Source of the DNA: Flavobacteriaceae bacterium
GTDB lineage: Bacteria; Bacteroidota; Bacteroidia; Flavobacteriales; Flavobacteriaceae
Assembly: GCA_002709185.1 (NCBI GenBank)
Contig: PAQB01000028.1
Location: 1 to 16,261 of the forward strand
Direction: 5' to 3'
Length of the DNA: 16,261 bases
Both the position numbers and the translations under genes were made by a program. The notes under the pieces were generated by a model that searched no databases, was not told where the DNA came from, and saw only the letters and a list, made by a program, of their open reading frames with translations. Positions 11,409 to 16,261 of the stretch are shown here, in pieces. Position 1 is the stretch's first letter, and each line of letters starts with the position of its first letter.

Positions 11409-12125
11409 ATGGAATCAAAGAAAAACCCAAAAGCAGACGTCAGTAGAAACGGATCTATTTATTTCGCTGTAGGTTTGGCATTGATGTTATTTTTAACATA
11501 TTCTACGCTGAACTGGAAAACCTATGACAAATCGGATATCGATATTGGCAAGTTAAATCTTGATGATGAATTGGATGAAGAAATTCCCATTATTGAGCAA
11601 GTGATTCCACCACCGCCGCCGCCGCCACCACCAGCAGCTCCAGAGGTCATTGAGGTCGTTGAAGATGAAGAAGAGGTTGAAGAAACCGTTATCGAATCAA
11701 CGGAAACCGACCAAGAAGAAGAAATTGAAGTTGAAGAAATTGAAATTGAGGAGGTTGTTGAAGATGTTGAAGTTCCTTTTGCAGTTATCGAAAACGTACC
11801 GGAATACCCAGGTTGTGAGCGCGGTTCCAATGCCGAAAAAAGAAAATGCATGTCCGATAAAATTGCTAAATTCGTTCAACGCAAGTTCAACACCGATCTG
11901 GCTGGAGATCTAGGATTATCAGGTAGACAGCGTATTAGTGTAATTTTCAAAATTGATAAAAACGGAAATGTAGTTGGCGTGCGCTCAAGAGCACCCCATC
12001 CTAGATTGGAAAAAGAAGCGGCCCGTGTGATTAATATGTTACCCAAGATGAAACCTGGTCGTCAAAGAGGTAAGCCAGTAATTGTACCATATTCTTTGCC
12101 CATTACTTTCCAAGTTCAGGATTAA
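11409..12125 (+). CDS. Energy transducer TonB family protein
   Basis: TonB proteins pass energy from the inner-membrane ExbB-ExbD motor to TonB-dependent outer-membrane receptors. This 238-aa protein has the standard order. There is a short cytoplasmic N-terminus, one membrane anchor at about 17-33 (IYFAVGLALMLFLTYST), a periplasmic spacer, and a C-terminal domain at about 150-238 (QRISVIFKIDKNGNVVG, then ...LPKMKPGRQRGKPV). The spacer is unusual beside the Lys/Pro-rich E. coli version. It has nine consecutive prolines (67-75), then residues 79-121 with 24 Glu/Asp and no Lys/Arg. A PEYPGC motif with Cys136 and Cys147 (CERGSNAEKRKC) precedes the C-terminal domain, as in other Bacteroidota TonB proteins. 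The ATG at 11409 is 43 bp after the VanZ gene; a partial -7-like TAAATTTT (11371-11378) lies between. No exbB/exbD is adjacent; an exb operon starts about 3 kb downstream. Confidence 0.93.
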   Translation: MESKKNPKADVSRNGSIYFAVGLALMLFLTYSTLNWKTYDKSDIDIGKLNLDDELDEEIPIIEQVIPPPPPPPPPAAPEVIEVVEDEEEVEETVIESTETDQEEEIEVEEIEIEEVVEDVEVPFAVIENVPEYPGCERGSNAEKRKCMSDKIAKFVQRKFNTDLAGDLGLSGRQRISVIFKIDKNGNVVGVRSRAPHPRLEKEAARVINMLPKMKPGRQRGKPVIVPYSLPITFQVQD

Positions 12126-12147
12126 CATTAAAAAAACTTTTGATTTA

Positions 12148-12176
12148 AAAACATCCCGCTAAGCACGGGATGTTTT
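12148..12176. terminator. Bidirectional intrinsic terminator between tonB and the protease gene
   Basis: AAAACATCCCG (12148-12158) pairs perfectly with CGGGATGTTTT (12166-12176) around a 7-base loop. The A and T tracts on either side give a U-rich tail in both directions. It lies 22 bp after the tonB stop, and its right arm runs into the stop codon (12175-12177) of the convergent protease gene, so it can end both transcripts. Confidence 0.88.
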
Positions 12177-12621
12177 ATTTTAAATATAGATAGTTTTTGT
12201 CGTAATCAATTACCGCATTTCCCTTTTTTAACACATCGGCTCCAATAATGCCATCTACTGCCGCCAAATCAGCCGATTTAAAAGCCCTATTAATGGGGTT
12301 TAGATCTATACAAGCGATGTTGCATGTTTCAAACACCCATTGGCCGATACGCAGTTTGTTGTTTTTAGAAATCTTTGTTTCAATATCGTCTGGTCCAGCC
12401 CCATGCGCCTTTATTTTTTGAGGTTCAATATCAAGCCTAAATTTTTCAATCGCAGTTTGTGCAACAAAAGTTGTGGAAGCCCCAGTGTCTAAAACAAACC
12501 AACCTTTTGTGTTGTTTATTTTAGCGACAATTTTATAGTGATTACTAGAAATCAGATGCAATTTAACCTTGTAGAAGCCTTTTAAATCTAAAAATTCTTT
12601 TAAAGAAACGCTTTTTTTCAA
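12175..12621 (-). CDS. Retropepsin-like (single-DTG) aspartic protease family protein
   Basis: This 148-residue protein resembles the retropepsin-like aspartyl protease family, in which each chain gives one catalytic Asp and two chains form the active site. The catalytic motif is FVLDTGAST at 42-50 (Asp45). DGIIGADVL at 123-131 is the hydrophobic-hydrophobic-Gly motif that supports the active site in this fold. There is no signal peptide or membrane segment, so it is probably cytoplasmic. The substrate is unknown. The start is TTG at 12621: no in-frame ATG exists upstream before a TAA, and this start gives a plausible MKKSVSLKEF N-terminus. An ATG 5 bases upstream is out of frame and stops after two codons, its TGA overlapping the TTG. 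The gene is convergent with tonB and divergent from tatD. Confidence 0.85.
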   Translation of the reverse strand: MKKSVSLKEFLDLKGFYKVKLHLISSNHYKIVAKINNTKGWFVLDTGASTTFVAQTAIEKFRLDIEPQKIKAHGAGPDDIETKISKNNKLRIGQWVFETCNIACIDLNPINRAFKSADLAAVDGIIGADVLKKGNAVIDYDKNYLYLK

Positions 12622-12637
12622 GTCATTTTATTTTTGA

Positions 12638-12645
12638 CAAAGATA
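12638..12645 (-). promoter_or_regulatory. Possible -7 promoter element for the aspartic protease gene
   Basis: On the minus strand these bases read TATCTTTG, a full match to TAnnTTTG, 16 bp before the TTG start codon. I see no TTG at the proper -33 distance, so it is supported by one element only. It lies 13 bp from a back-to-back element for tatD. Confidence 0.45.
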
Positions 12646-12658
12646 GCATACAAAACAT

Positions 12659-12666
12659 TATTTTTG
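12659..12666 (+). promoter_or_regulatory. Possible -7 promoter element for tatD-ansA
   Basis: TATTTTTG matches TAnnTTTG. A TTGACA begins at 12634, 22 bases upstream, slightly longer than the usual spacing of about 19. The element ends only 4 bp before the GTG start of tatD, so transcription from it would start at or inside the start codon and give a leaderless message. It may instead be a chance match in AT-rich sequence. Confidence 0.4.
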
Positions 12667-12670
12667 TAAT

Positions 12671-13438
12671 GTGATATTAACAGACACTCATACACATCTC
12701 TACAGTGAAGCTTTCGACATCGATCGCGATCAAATGATTGAAAGGGCTTTGAAAGCTGGGATTTCTCGTTTTTATTTACCCGCTATAGACTCTAGCTACA
12801 CACAAAGCATGTATGCATTGGAGCGGAAATATCCCGAAAACATATTTTTAATGACGGGGCTACATCCCACGCACGTCAAGCAAGATCCCAAAACTGAATT
12901 GGCCCATATAAAAGAAAACCTTGAGTATCGAAAATTTGTTGCCATTGGGGAGATTGGGATTGATTTGTATTGGGATAAGACCAACTTAAAGCAACAACAA
13001 ACAGCTTTTCGTTTTCAGATTCAATTGGCCAAGCAATACAAACTGCCTATTGTCATTCATTGCCGAGATGCATTTGATGAAGTTTTTGAAATTTTAGAAG
13101 CAGAAAAGTCGGATGACTTGTTTGGAATTTTTCATTGTTTTACAGGGACATTAGCGCAAGCCCATCGCGCTATTTCTTACAACATGAAGCTTGGTATAGG
13201 CGGTGTTGTGACTTTCAAAAATGGAAAAATTGATAAGTTTTTATCGGAAATTGATTTGTCACACATTGTTTTGGAAACCGATGCGCCCTATTTGTCACCC
13301 GAACCCTTCCGAGGAAAGCGCAATGAAAGTGCCTATTTGTTAAATGTACTTGACAAGGTTGCCGTTGTTTACGGAATGGATAAACAAGACATTGCTGAGA
13401 TTACAACCAATAATGCTTTAGATATTTTTAAAACCTAA
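12671..13438 (+). CDS. TatD family metal-dependent DNase
   Basis: TatD-family proteins are cytoplasmic metal-dependent hydrolases with a TIM-barrel fold; characterised members have 3'-5' exonuclease or DNase activity linked to DNA repair. The 255-residue length is standard. All expected metal ligands are visible: THTHLY with His7 and His9, GEIGID with Glu94, VIHCRDA with His130, FHCFTG with His155, and LETDAPYLSP with Asp204. The conserved FRGKRNES follows. The GTG start at 12671 is required, because translation from it places the first metal-binding motif at residues 6-11, as in the family, and no ATG is available in frame. An out-of-frame ATG at 12669 overlaps the GTG and is followed at once by TGA. 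ansA starts 4 bp after the stop, so the two are surely cotranscribed. Confidence 0.95.
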   Translation: MILTDTHTHLYSEAFDIDRDQMIERALKAGISRFYLPAIDSSYTQSMYALERKYPENIFLMTGLHPTHVKQDPKTELAHIKENLEYRKFVAIGEIGIDLYWDKTNLKQQQTAFRFQIQLAKQYKLPIVIHCRDAFDEVFEILEAEKSDDLFGIFHCFTGTLAQAHRAISYNMKLGIGGVVTFKNGKIDKFLSEIDLSHIVLETDAPYLSPEPFRGKRNESAYLLNVLDKVAVVYGMDKQDIAEITTNNALDIFKT

Positions 13439-13442
13439 CAAA

Positions 13443-14468
13443 ATGCACCCAAAAATACTATTGATTTATACAGGTGGAACCATAGGCATGGTCAAAGCGG
13501 CAGATAAAGCAATACTTCAACCTTTTGATTTTGATAGCTTGCTTAAAAACATCCCTGAACTGAAACTTTTACAATGTGAAATTGAAACAATTTCTTTTGA
13601 TGACCCAATTGATTCCTCAAATACCACCCCAGCGCATTGGGCGTATTTGGCAGAAATTATAGAAAGACACTACCACAGCCACCAAGGTTTTGTTGTACTG
13701 CATGGCAGTGATACCATGAGTTATTCTGCTTCCGCCTTGAGTTTTATGCTGGAAAATCTAAATAAGCCGGTAATTTTTACTGGCTCTCAGCTGCCCATTG
13801 GAGATTTGCGTACAGATGCCAAAGAAAACCTCATTACCGCCATTCAGCTGGCCAGTTTACAGTATAAAAATAAGTCTGTCATCAAAGAAGTAGGCTTATA
13901 TTTTGAATACAAATTATTCAGAGGGAACCGCGCCACCAAAATCAATGCAGATCATTTTAAAGCGTTTGCTTCTAAGAATTTCCCGCCTCTTGTCACGTCT
14001 GGAGTTAAGTTAAATATACGTCACGAAGTGCTTTTTAAAGGTCTGTCCAGCAAAGGATTAAATATTCACACCAAGATGTGTAAAGATATTATTCTCATCA
14101 AATTATTTCCTGGTCTGCAAGCTTCAACATTGACCGCCATATTGGAAACTCCTAAGCTTAAAGGGGTTGTTTTGGAAACCTACGGCGCTGGAAATGCGCC
14201 TTCAGCGGCTTGGTTTATATCACTTCTTAAAAAAGCAATTTCGCGTGGTATTTATATTGTTAATGCCACCCAATGTTCAGGAGGCATGGTTCAGATGGGA
14301 CAATATGAAACCAGCCAATCACTGCAAGATATTGGAGTTATTTCCGCCAAGGACATGACCACTGAGGCCGCGATTACCAAGATGATGTATCTCTTGGGTA
14401 CAACAAAAGACCTAGATTTTAAAGTGGCGTTTGAAACTTCATTAAGAGGTGAATTAACTGAAAATTAA
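13443..14468 (+). CDS. ansA: Type I (cytoplasmic) L-asparaginase
   Basis: This enzyme hydrolyses L-asparagine to aspartate and ammonia. The lack of a signal peptide and the alignment by eye to E. coli AnsA point to the cytoplasmic type I form. The 341-residue length fits. Catalytic motifs are YTGGTIGM with Thr13, LHGSDTM at 86-92 with Asp90, and RGNRATK with Lys166. At residue 89 there is Ser where E. coli AnsA has Thr (HGTDTM), a conservative change that keeps the hydroxyl. Other family landmarks are TGSQLPIGDLRTDAKENL at 113-130, YGAGNAP, and the LRGELTEN end. It lies 4 bp after the TatD gene. A weak hairpin spans its stop codon. The aspartate made could feed the same carbon pool as malic enzyme, but that link is only inference. 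Confidence 0.95.
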   Translation: MHPKILLIYTGGTIGMVKAADKAILQPFDFDSLLKNIPELKLLQCEIETISFDDPIDSSNTTPAHWAYLAEIIERHYHSHQGFVVLHGSDTMSYSASALSFMLENLNKPVIFTGSQLPIGDLRTDAKENLITAIQLASLQYKNKSVIKEVGLYFEYKLFRGNRATKINADHFKAFASKNFPPLVTSGVKLNIRHEVLFKGLSSKGLNIHTKMCKDIILIKLFPGLQASTLTAILETPKLKGVVLETYGAGNAPSAAWFISLLKKAISRGIYIVNATQCSGGMVQMGQYETSQSLQDIGVISAKDMTTEAAITKMMYLLGTTKDLDFKVAFETSLRGELTEN

Positions 14469-14501
14469 GAGATTTTTATTTTCAGAATTAAACATTTTTT
14501 T
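14458..14501 (+). terminator. Weak candidate terminator after ansA
   Basis: CTGAAAAT (14458-14465) is complementary to ATTTTCAG (14478-14485), with a 12-base loop holding the ansA stop codon. A run of seven T follows at 14495-14501, 9 bases after the stem. The stem is AT-rich and the T-run is displaced, so termination would be inefficient if it occurs at all. Confidence 0.3.
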
Positions 14502-14531
14502 CTTTATTTGACATCTTTAAAAAAATAAAAT

Positions 14532-14619
14532 AGAGAGGTGGCCGAGTGGTCGAAGGCGCACGCCTGGAAAGTGTGTATACGCCAAAAGCGTATCGAGGGT
14601 TCGAATCCCTTCCTCTCTG
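14532..14619 (+). tRNA. tRNA-Ser(GGA)
   Basis: An 88-base class II tRNA folds by eye without mismatches. The acceptor stem is AGAGAGG (14532-14538) with CCTCTCT (14612-14618) and discriminator G. The D-stem is GCC/GGC. The anticodon stem CACGC/GTGTG encloses loop CTGGAAA with anticodon GGA at 14566-14568, reading UCC and UCU. A long variable arm has stem ATACGC/GCGTAT, as expected for serine. The T-arm is GAGGG-TTCGAAT-CCCTT. The 3' CCA is not encoded and must be added after transcription. No terminator is evident before the small gene 32 bp downstream. Confidence 0.97.
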
Positions 14620-14636
14620 CAACCATATTTTGGAAA

Positions 14637-14951
14637 TAAGCTTAAATTAATATGTTAAACAAGCTCAAATATTTAGGACTTTCGATGACCTCATTTGCTG
14701 TTTTATTTAAACTTATGTCATGGCAATATGCTCAATATTTACTTATTGCAGGTTTAAGCTTTTTGGGCATTTACTTTATGATTAGAGTGTTTAAGTAATA
14801 GATTTTATTCCGAACGATTCAACTATTTAATTCAAGCCCTCAATTGTAAGCTTTTTAATTTAAGTCTTAACTTTAAGCTTAAATTATATCTATAAATAGC
14901 AAGATTCAGTCTCTGATAATTTTGTAGGTATCACTATGAATATTAAAGCTT
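14637..14951. repeat. Cluster of five AAGCTT-centred motifs
   Basis: AAGCTT occurs at 14638, 14756, 14848, 14875 and 14946. The first four read TAAGCTT. Two share the 13-base word TAAGCTTAAATTA (14637-14649 and 14874-14886). The copy at 14872-14883 is a perfect 12-bp palindrome, TTTAAGCTTAAA, and it sits in a 9-bp inverted repeat, TAATTTAAG (14856-14864) with CTTAAATTA (14878-14886). Function unknown; AT-rich composition explains part of it. Confidence 0.45.
14652..14798 (+). CDS. Small two-segment membrane protein, resembling the GldL N-terminal membrane hairpin
   Basis: A 48-codon frame starts with ATG at 14652 and ends with TAA. I do not recognise a named gene. The product has a basic start (MLNKLKYLG), a first hydrophobic segment at about 7-22, a short polar turn (KLMSWQYAQ, 20-28), a second hydrophobic segment at about 29-44, and a basic end (RVFK). 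The order LFK, then an aromatic Trp, then A..LL..G looks like the membrane hairpin at the N-terminus of GldL (consensus roughly GALFK..HW...A..LL..G), the inner-membrane T9SS motor protein. Small Bacteroidota membrane proteins share that pattern. The resemblance is by eye and the peptide is short. No clear promoter lies in the 32 bp after the tRNA, so it may depend on readthrough. Confidence 0.5.
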   Translation: MLNKLKYLGLSMTSFAVLFKLMSWQYAQYLLIAGLSFLGIYFMIRVFK

Positions 14952-15088
14952 TAGTTTATAAATTAAAAACTAATCCCAATTGTTGTCATAAATATATTTT
15001 TCTAATATGTTTTTTTTTATATCTTTAACGACCTATATTTTATTAAAGAAAATTACAACAAATACTATATTAATTTAAGAATATAACA
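14799..15088. other. AT-rich intergenic region before exbB
   Basis: This 290-bp stretch has no gene I would defend. It holds the inverted repeat around 14856-14886, a TAATTTTG match to the -7 consensus at 14917-14924 with no TTG at -33, and imperfect -7-like words closer to exbB (TATCTTTA at 15020-15027). One of these probably serves exbB, but I cannot say which. A 30-codon frame at 14936-15028 follows the TAATTTTG element and is considered separately. Confidence 0.6.
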
Positions 15089-15865
15089 ATGAAAAAATTA
15101 TTTCCAATCTTAGCCGTTGCATTAACAATGGCATTCGGGTCTGTCAATGCAAGTACATTCACGAACTTGAACCCCTCCATAGCTACAGTTGTAAGTCCAG
15201 TACAGGACGATGCCTCAGCTTCAGAATCAGAGTCTTTAGGGTTTCACCAAGAGCTAAAAAAGCGTTTTATTGAAGGCGGCCCGGGTTTCATGGGAATTGT
15301 TTTGCTTTGTCTGATTCTAGGCTTAGCCATTGCAATAGAAAGAATTATTTTCCTAAACCTATCAACGACCAATTCTAAAAAATTAATTGATGATGTTGAA
15401 GGTGCTTTGTCTTCAGGTGGTGTAGAGGCTGCAAAAGAAGTCTGTAGAAATACAAAAGGGCCTATCGCCTCCATTTTCTACCAAGGATTGGACCGCTCTG
15501 GCGAAGATCTAGATGCTGCCGAAAAAGCCGTTGTCGCCTATGGTGGAGTTCAAATGGGACAATTGGAGAAAAATGTATCTTGGATTTCACTTTTTATTGC
15601 CTTGGCGCCTATGCTTGGTTTCATGGGAACGGTTATTGGGATGATTCAAGCTTTTGATAAAATTGAAGCTGCAGGTGACATGCAGCCATCACTTGTTGCT
15701 GGAGGTATCAAAGTCGCTCTTTTGACTACAGTATTTGGTTTGATAGTTGCTATTATCTTACAAATATTTTACAATTACATTATTGCTAAAATTGATAGTA
15801 TTGTCAATGACATGGAAGACGCTTCCATTTCATTAATGGACATCCTTGTAAAAAATAAAAAGTAA
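15089..15865 (+). CDS. exbB: MotA/TolQ/ExbB proton-channel family protein (ExbB)
   Basis: ExbB forms the pentameric inner-membrane channel that, with ExbD, uses the proton gradient to energise TonB. The 258-residue protein has three membrane segments at about 67-89, 164-185 and 207-228. Family motifs are intact: APMLGFMGTVIGMIQAFD at 173-190 and GGIKVALLTTVFGLIVAI at 205-222. A large cytoplasmic domain at about 90-160 separates the first two segments. The N-terminus carries an extra hydrophobic stretch at 4-16 that looks like a signal peptide (MKKLFPILAVALTMAFGSVNA), followed by a Ser/Glu-rich linker. This is common in Bacteroidota ExbB and absent from the E. coli protein. The ATG at 15089 follows a long AT-rich leader region. 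An unknown membrane gene starts 32 bp downstream in the same direction. Confidence 0.94.
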   Translation: MKKLFPILAVALTMAFGSVNASTFTNLNPSIATVVSPVQDDASASESESLGFHQELKKRFIEGGPGFMGIVLLCLILGLAIAIERIIFLNLSTTNSKKLIDDVEGALSSGGVEAAKEVCRNTKGPIASIFYQGLDRSGEDLDAAEKAVVAYGGVQMGQLEKNVSWISLFIALAPMLGFMGTVIGMIQAFDKIEAAGDMQPSLVAGGIKVALLTTVFGLIVAIILQIFYNYIIAKIDSIVNDMEDASISLMDILVKNKK

Positions 15866-15897
15866 ACAACTTTAATCACTACACAAATCAATTAATT

Positions 15898-16261
15898 ATG
15901 GATTTACAAAAATTATTAAAGATTGTTGCTGCTGTGGTTGGCCTCCTTTCGATTGCTTTTCTTGTCACTATTATTTCCAAAGGAGATGATGCTATAAAGG
16001 CTGGTGATGGGGCTGCAAGTGTTGGTACTTATATGTACGTTGCTTACTTCATTCTTGCAGCGGCCGTTGTATCGGTAGTTTTCTTTACACTTTCAAATTT
16101 AATATCCAATGCTGCAAACCTCAAAAACACACTTATTGCTATTGGAGCATTTACGCTTCTAGCGCTCATATGCTATTTTATATTTGCATCTGGTGTTGAG
16201 ACCATGCTTAAGGACGGAACCATGCTTTCTGTTGCGCAGTCTAAACTTGTTGGTGCTGGCT
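15898..16261 (+). CDS. Multi-pass membrane protein in the exb operon (3' end outside window)
   Basis: An open frame runs from the ATG at 15898 to the window edge, giving 121 residues with no stop. I do not recognise a named family. Three hydrophobic segments are visible at about 5-26, 46-66 and 79-97. The loop between the first two is Gly/Asp/Ala-rich (SKGDDAIKAGDGAASVGTY), and a TMLKDG-type segment follows the third. It is 32 bp after exbB, on the same strand, with no terminator between. In flavobacteria I recall an uncharacterised membrane gene between exbB and paired exbD genes, which would predict exbD just beyond this edge. A role as an accessory subunit of the Exb motor is inference from position alone. 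Confidence 0.85.
   Translation, partial: MDLQKLLKIVAAVVGLLSIAFLVTIISKGDDAIKAGDGAASVGTYMYVAYFILAAAVVSVVFFTLSNLISNAANLKNTLIAIGAFTLLALICYFIFASGVETMLKDGTMLSVAQSKLVGAG

Noticed and set aside
11522..11913. Long frames on both strands inside tonB, including Ser-rich and Gly-rich ones.
   Set aside because: They are reading-frame shadows of the Glu-rich and proline-rich low-complexity DNA; tonB itself has clear domains.
12618..12624. Run of seven A after the protease start as a sequencing frameshift hiding an ATG start.
   Set aside because: The nearby ATG frame hits TGA before the A-run, so changing the run length would not restore an ATG-started gene.
14501..14531. A TTTGACA word just upstream of tRNA-Ser as a promoter.
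   Set aside because: It lies only 17 bp before the tRNA, leaving no room for a -7 element at normal spacing; chance occurrence in AT-rich DNA is likely.
14637..14886. The 13-base direct repeats after tRNA-Ser as attachment sites of an integrated element.
   Set aside because: They do not include tRNA 3' sequence, flank only about 240 bp, and no integrase is present; short AT-rich repeats are a simpler explanation.
11409..15865. tonB and exbB as one transport operon.
   Set aside because: They are about 3 kb apart, with a strong terminator, an opposite-strand gene, a tatD-ansA unit and a tRNA between them.

Overview
The window looks like a chromosomal segment from a gliding-type member of the Flavobacteriaceae (Bacteroidota). 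The base composition is AT-rich. The gene set includes SprA, the outer-membrane translocon of the type IX secretion system (T9SS). The gene order ruvA-sprA-gcvH-vanZ-tonB is one I associate with this family. Promoter-like elements follow the Bacteroidota TAnnTTTG form rather than the E. coli -10. All of this is recognition from sequence; no database search was run.

Layout. Bases 2-334 are the 3' end of queG (queuosine synthesis). Then come maeB (395-2671, malic enzyme fused to a phosphotransacetylase-like domain), ruvA (2745-3326), the very large sprA (3330-10592, 2420 aa), gcvH (10609-10989), a VanZ-like membrane gene (10982-11365) and a tonB-family gene (11409-12125). These all read rightward, and a strong 11-bp hairpin at 12148-12176 closes the run. 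The hairpin is shared with a convergent gene for a single-DTG (retropepsin-like) aspartic protease (12175-12621, minus strand). That gene is divergent from a tatD-ansA pair (12671-14468). A tRNA-Ser(GGA) gene follows (14532-14619), then an AT-rich region of about 470 bp that holds a small overlooked membrane-protein gene (14652-14798). The right end is the start of an exb operon: exbB (15089-15865) and an unknown multi-pass membrane protein cut by the window edge (15898 onward).

How the genes relate. The theme is the envelope: SprA forms the T9SS exit channel, TonB and ExbB belong to energised outer-membrane transport, and VanZ-like and small membrane proteins sit among them. The others (queG, maeB, ruvA, gcvH, tatD, ansA) are ordinary housekeeping genes. 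Four of the genes start at TTG or GTG rather than ATG (sprA, the VanZ gene, the protease and tatD).

I see no CRISPR array, insertion sequence, phage gene, toxin-antitoxin pair or defence system, and I do not think the window holds a wholly new system. The least explained stretch is 14620-15088. It carries a 48-residue two-segment membrane peptide resembling the N-terminal membrane hairpin of GldL (the T9SS motor protein), with a dense cluster of AAGCTT-centred motifs across and downstream of it. The next most interesting is the 49-bp gap between the protease and tatD genes, where two promoter-like elements face away from each other and both start codons overlap tiny ATG-stop frames.
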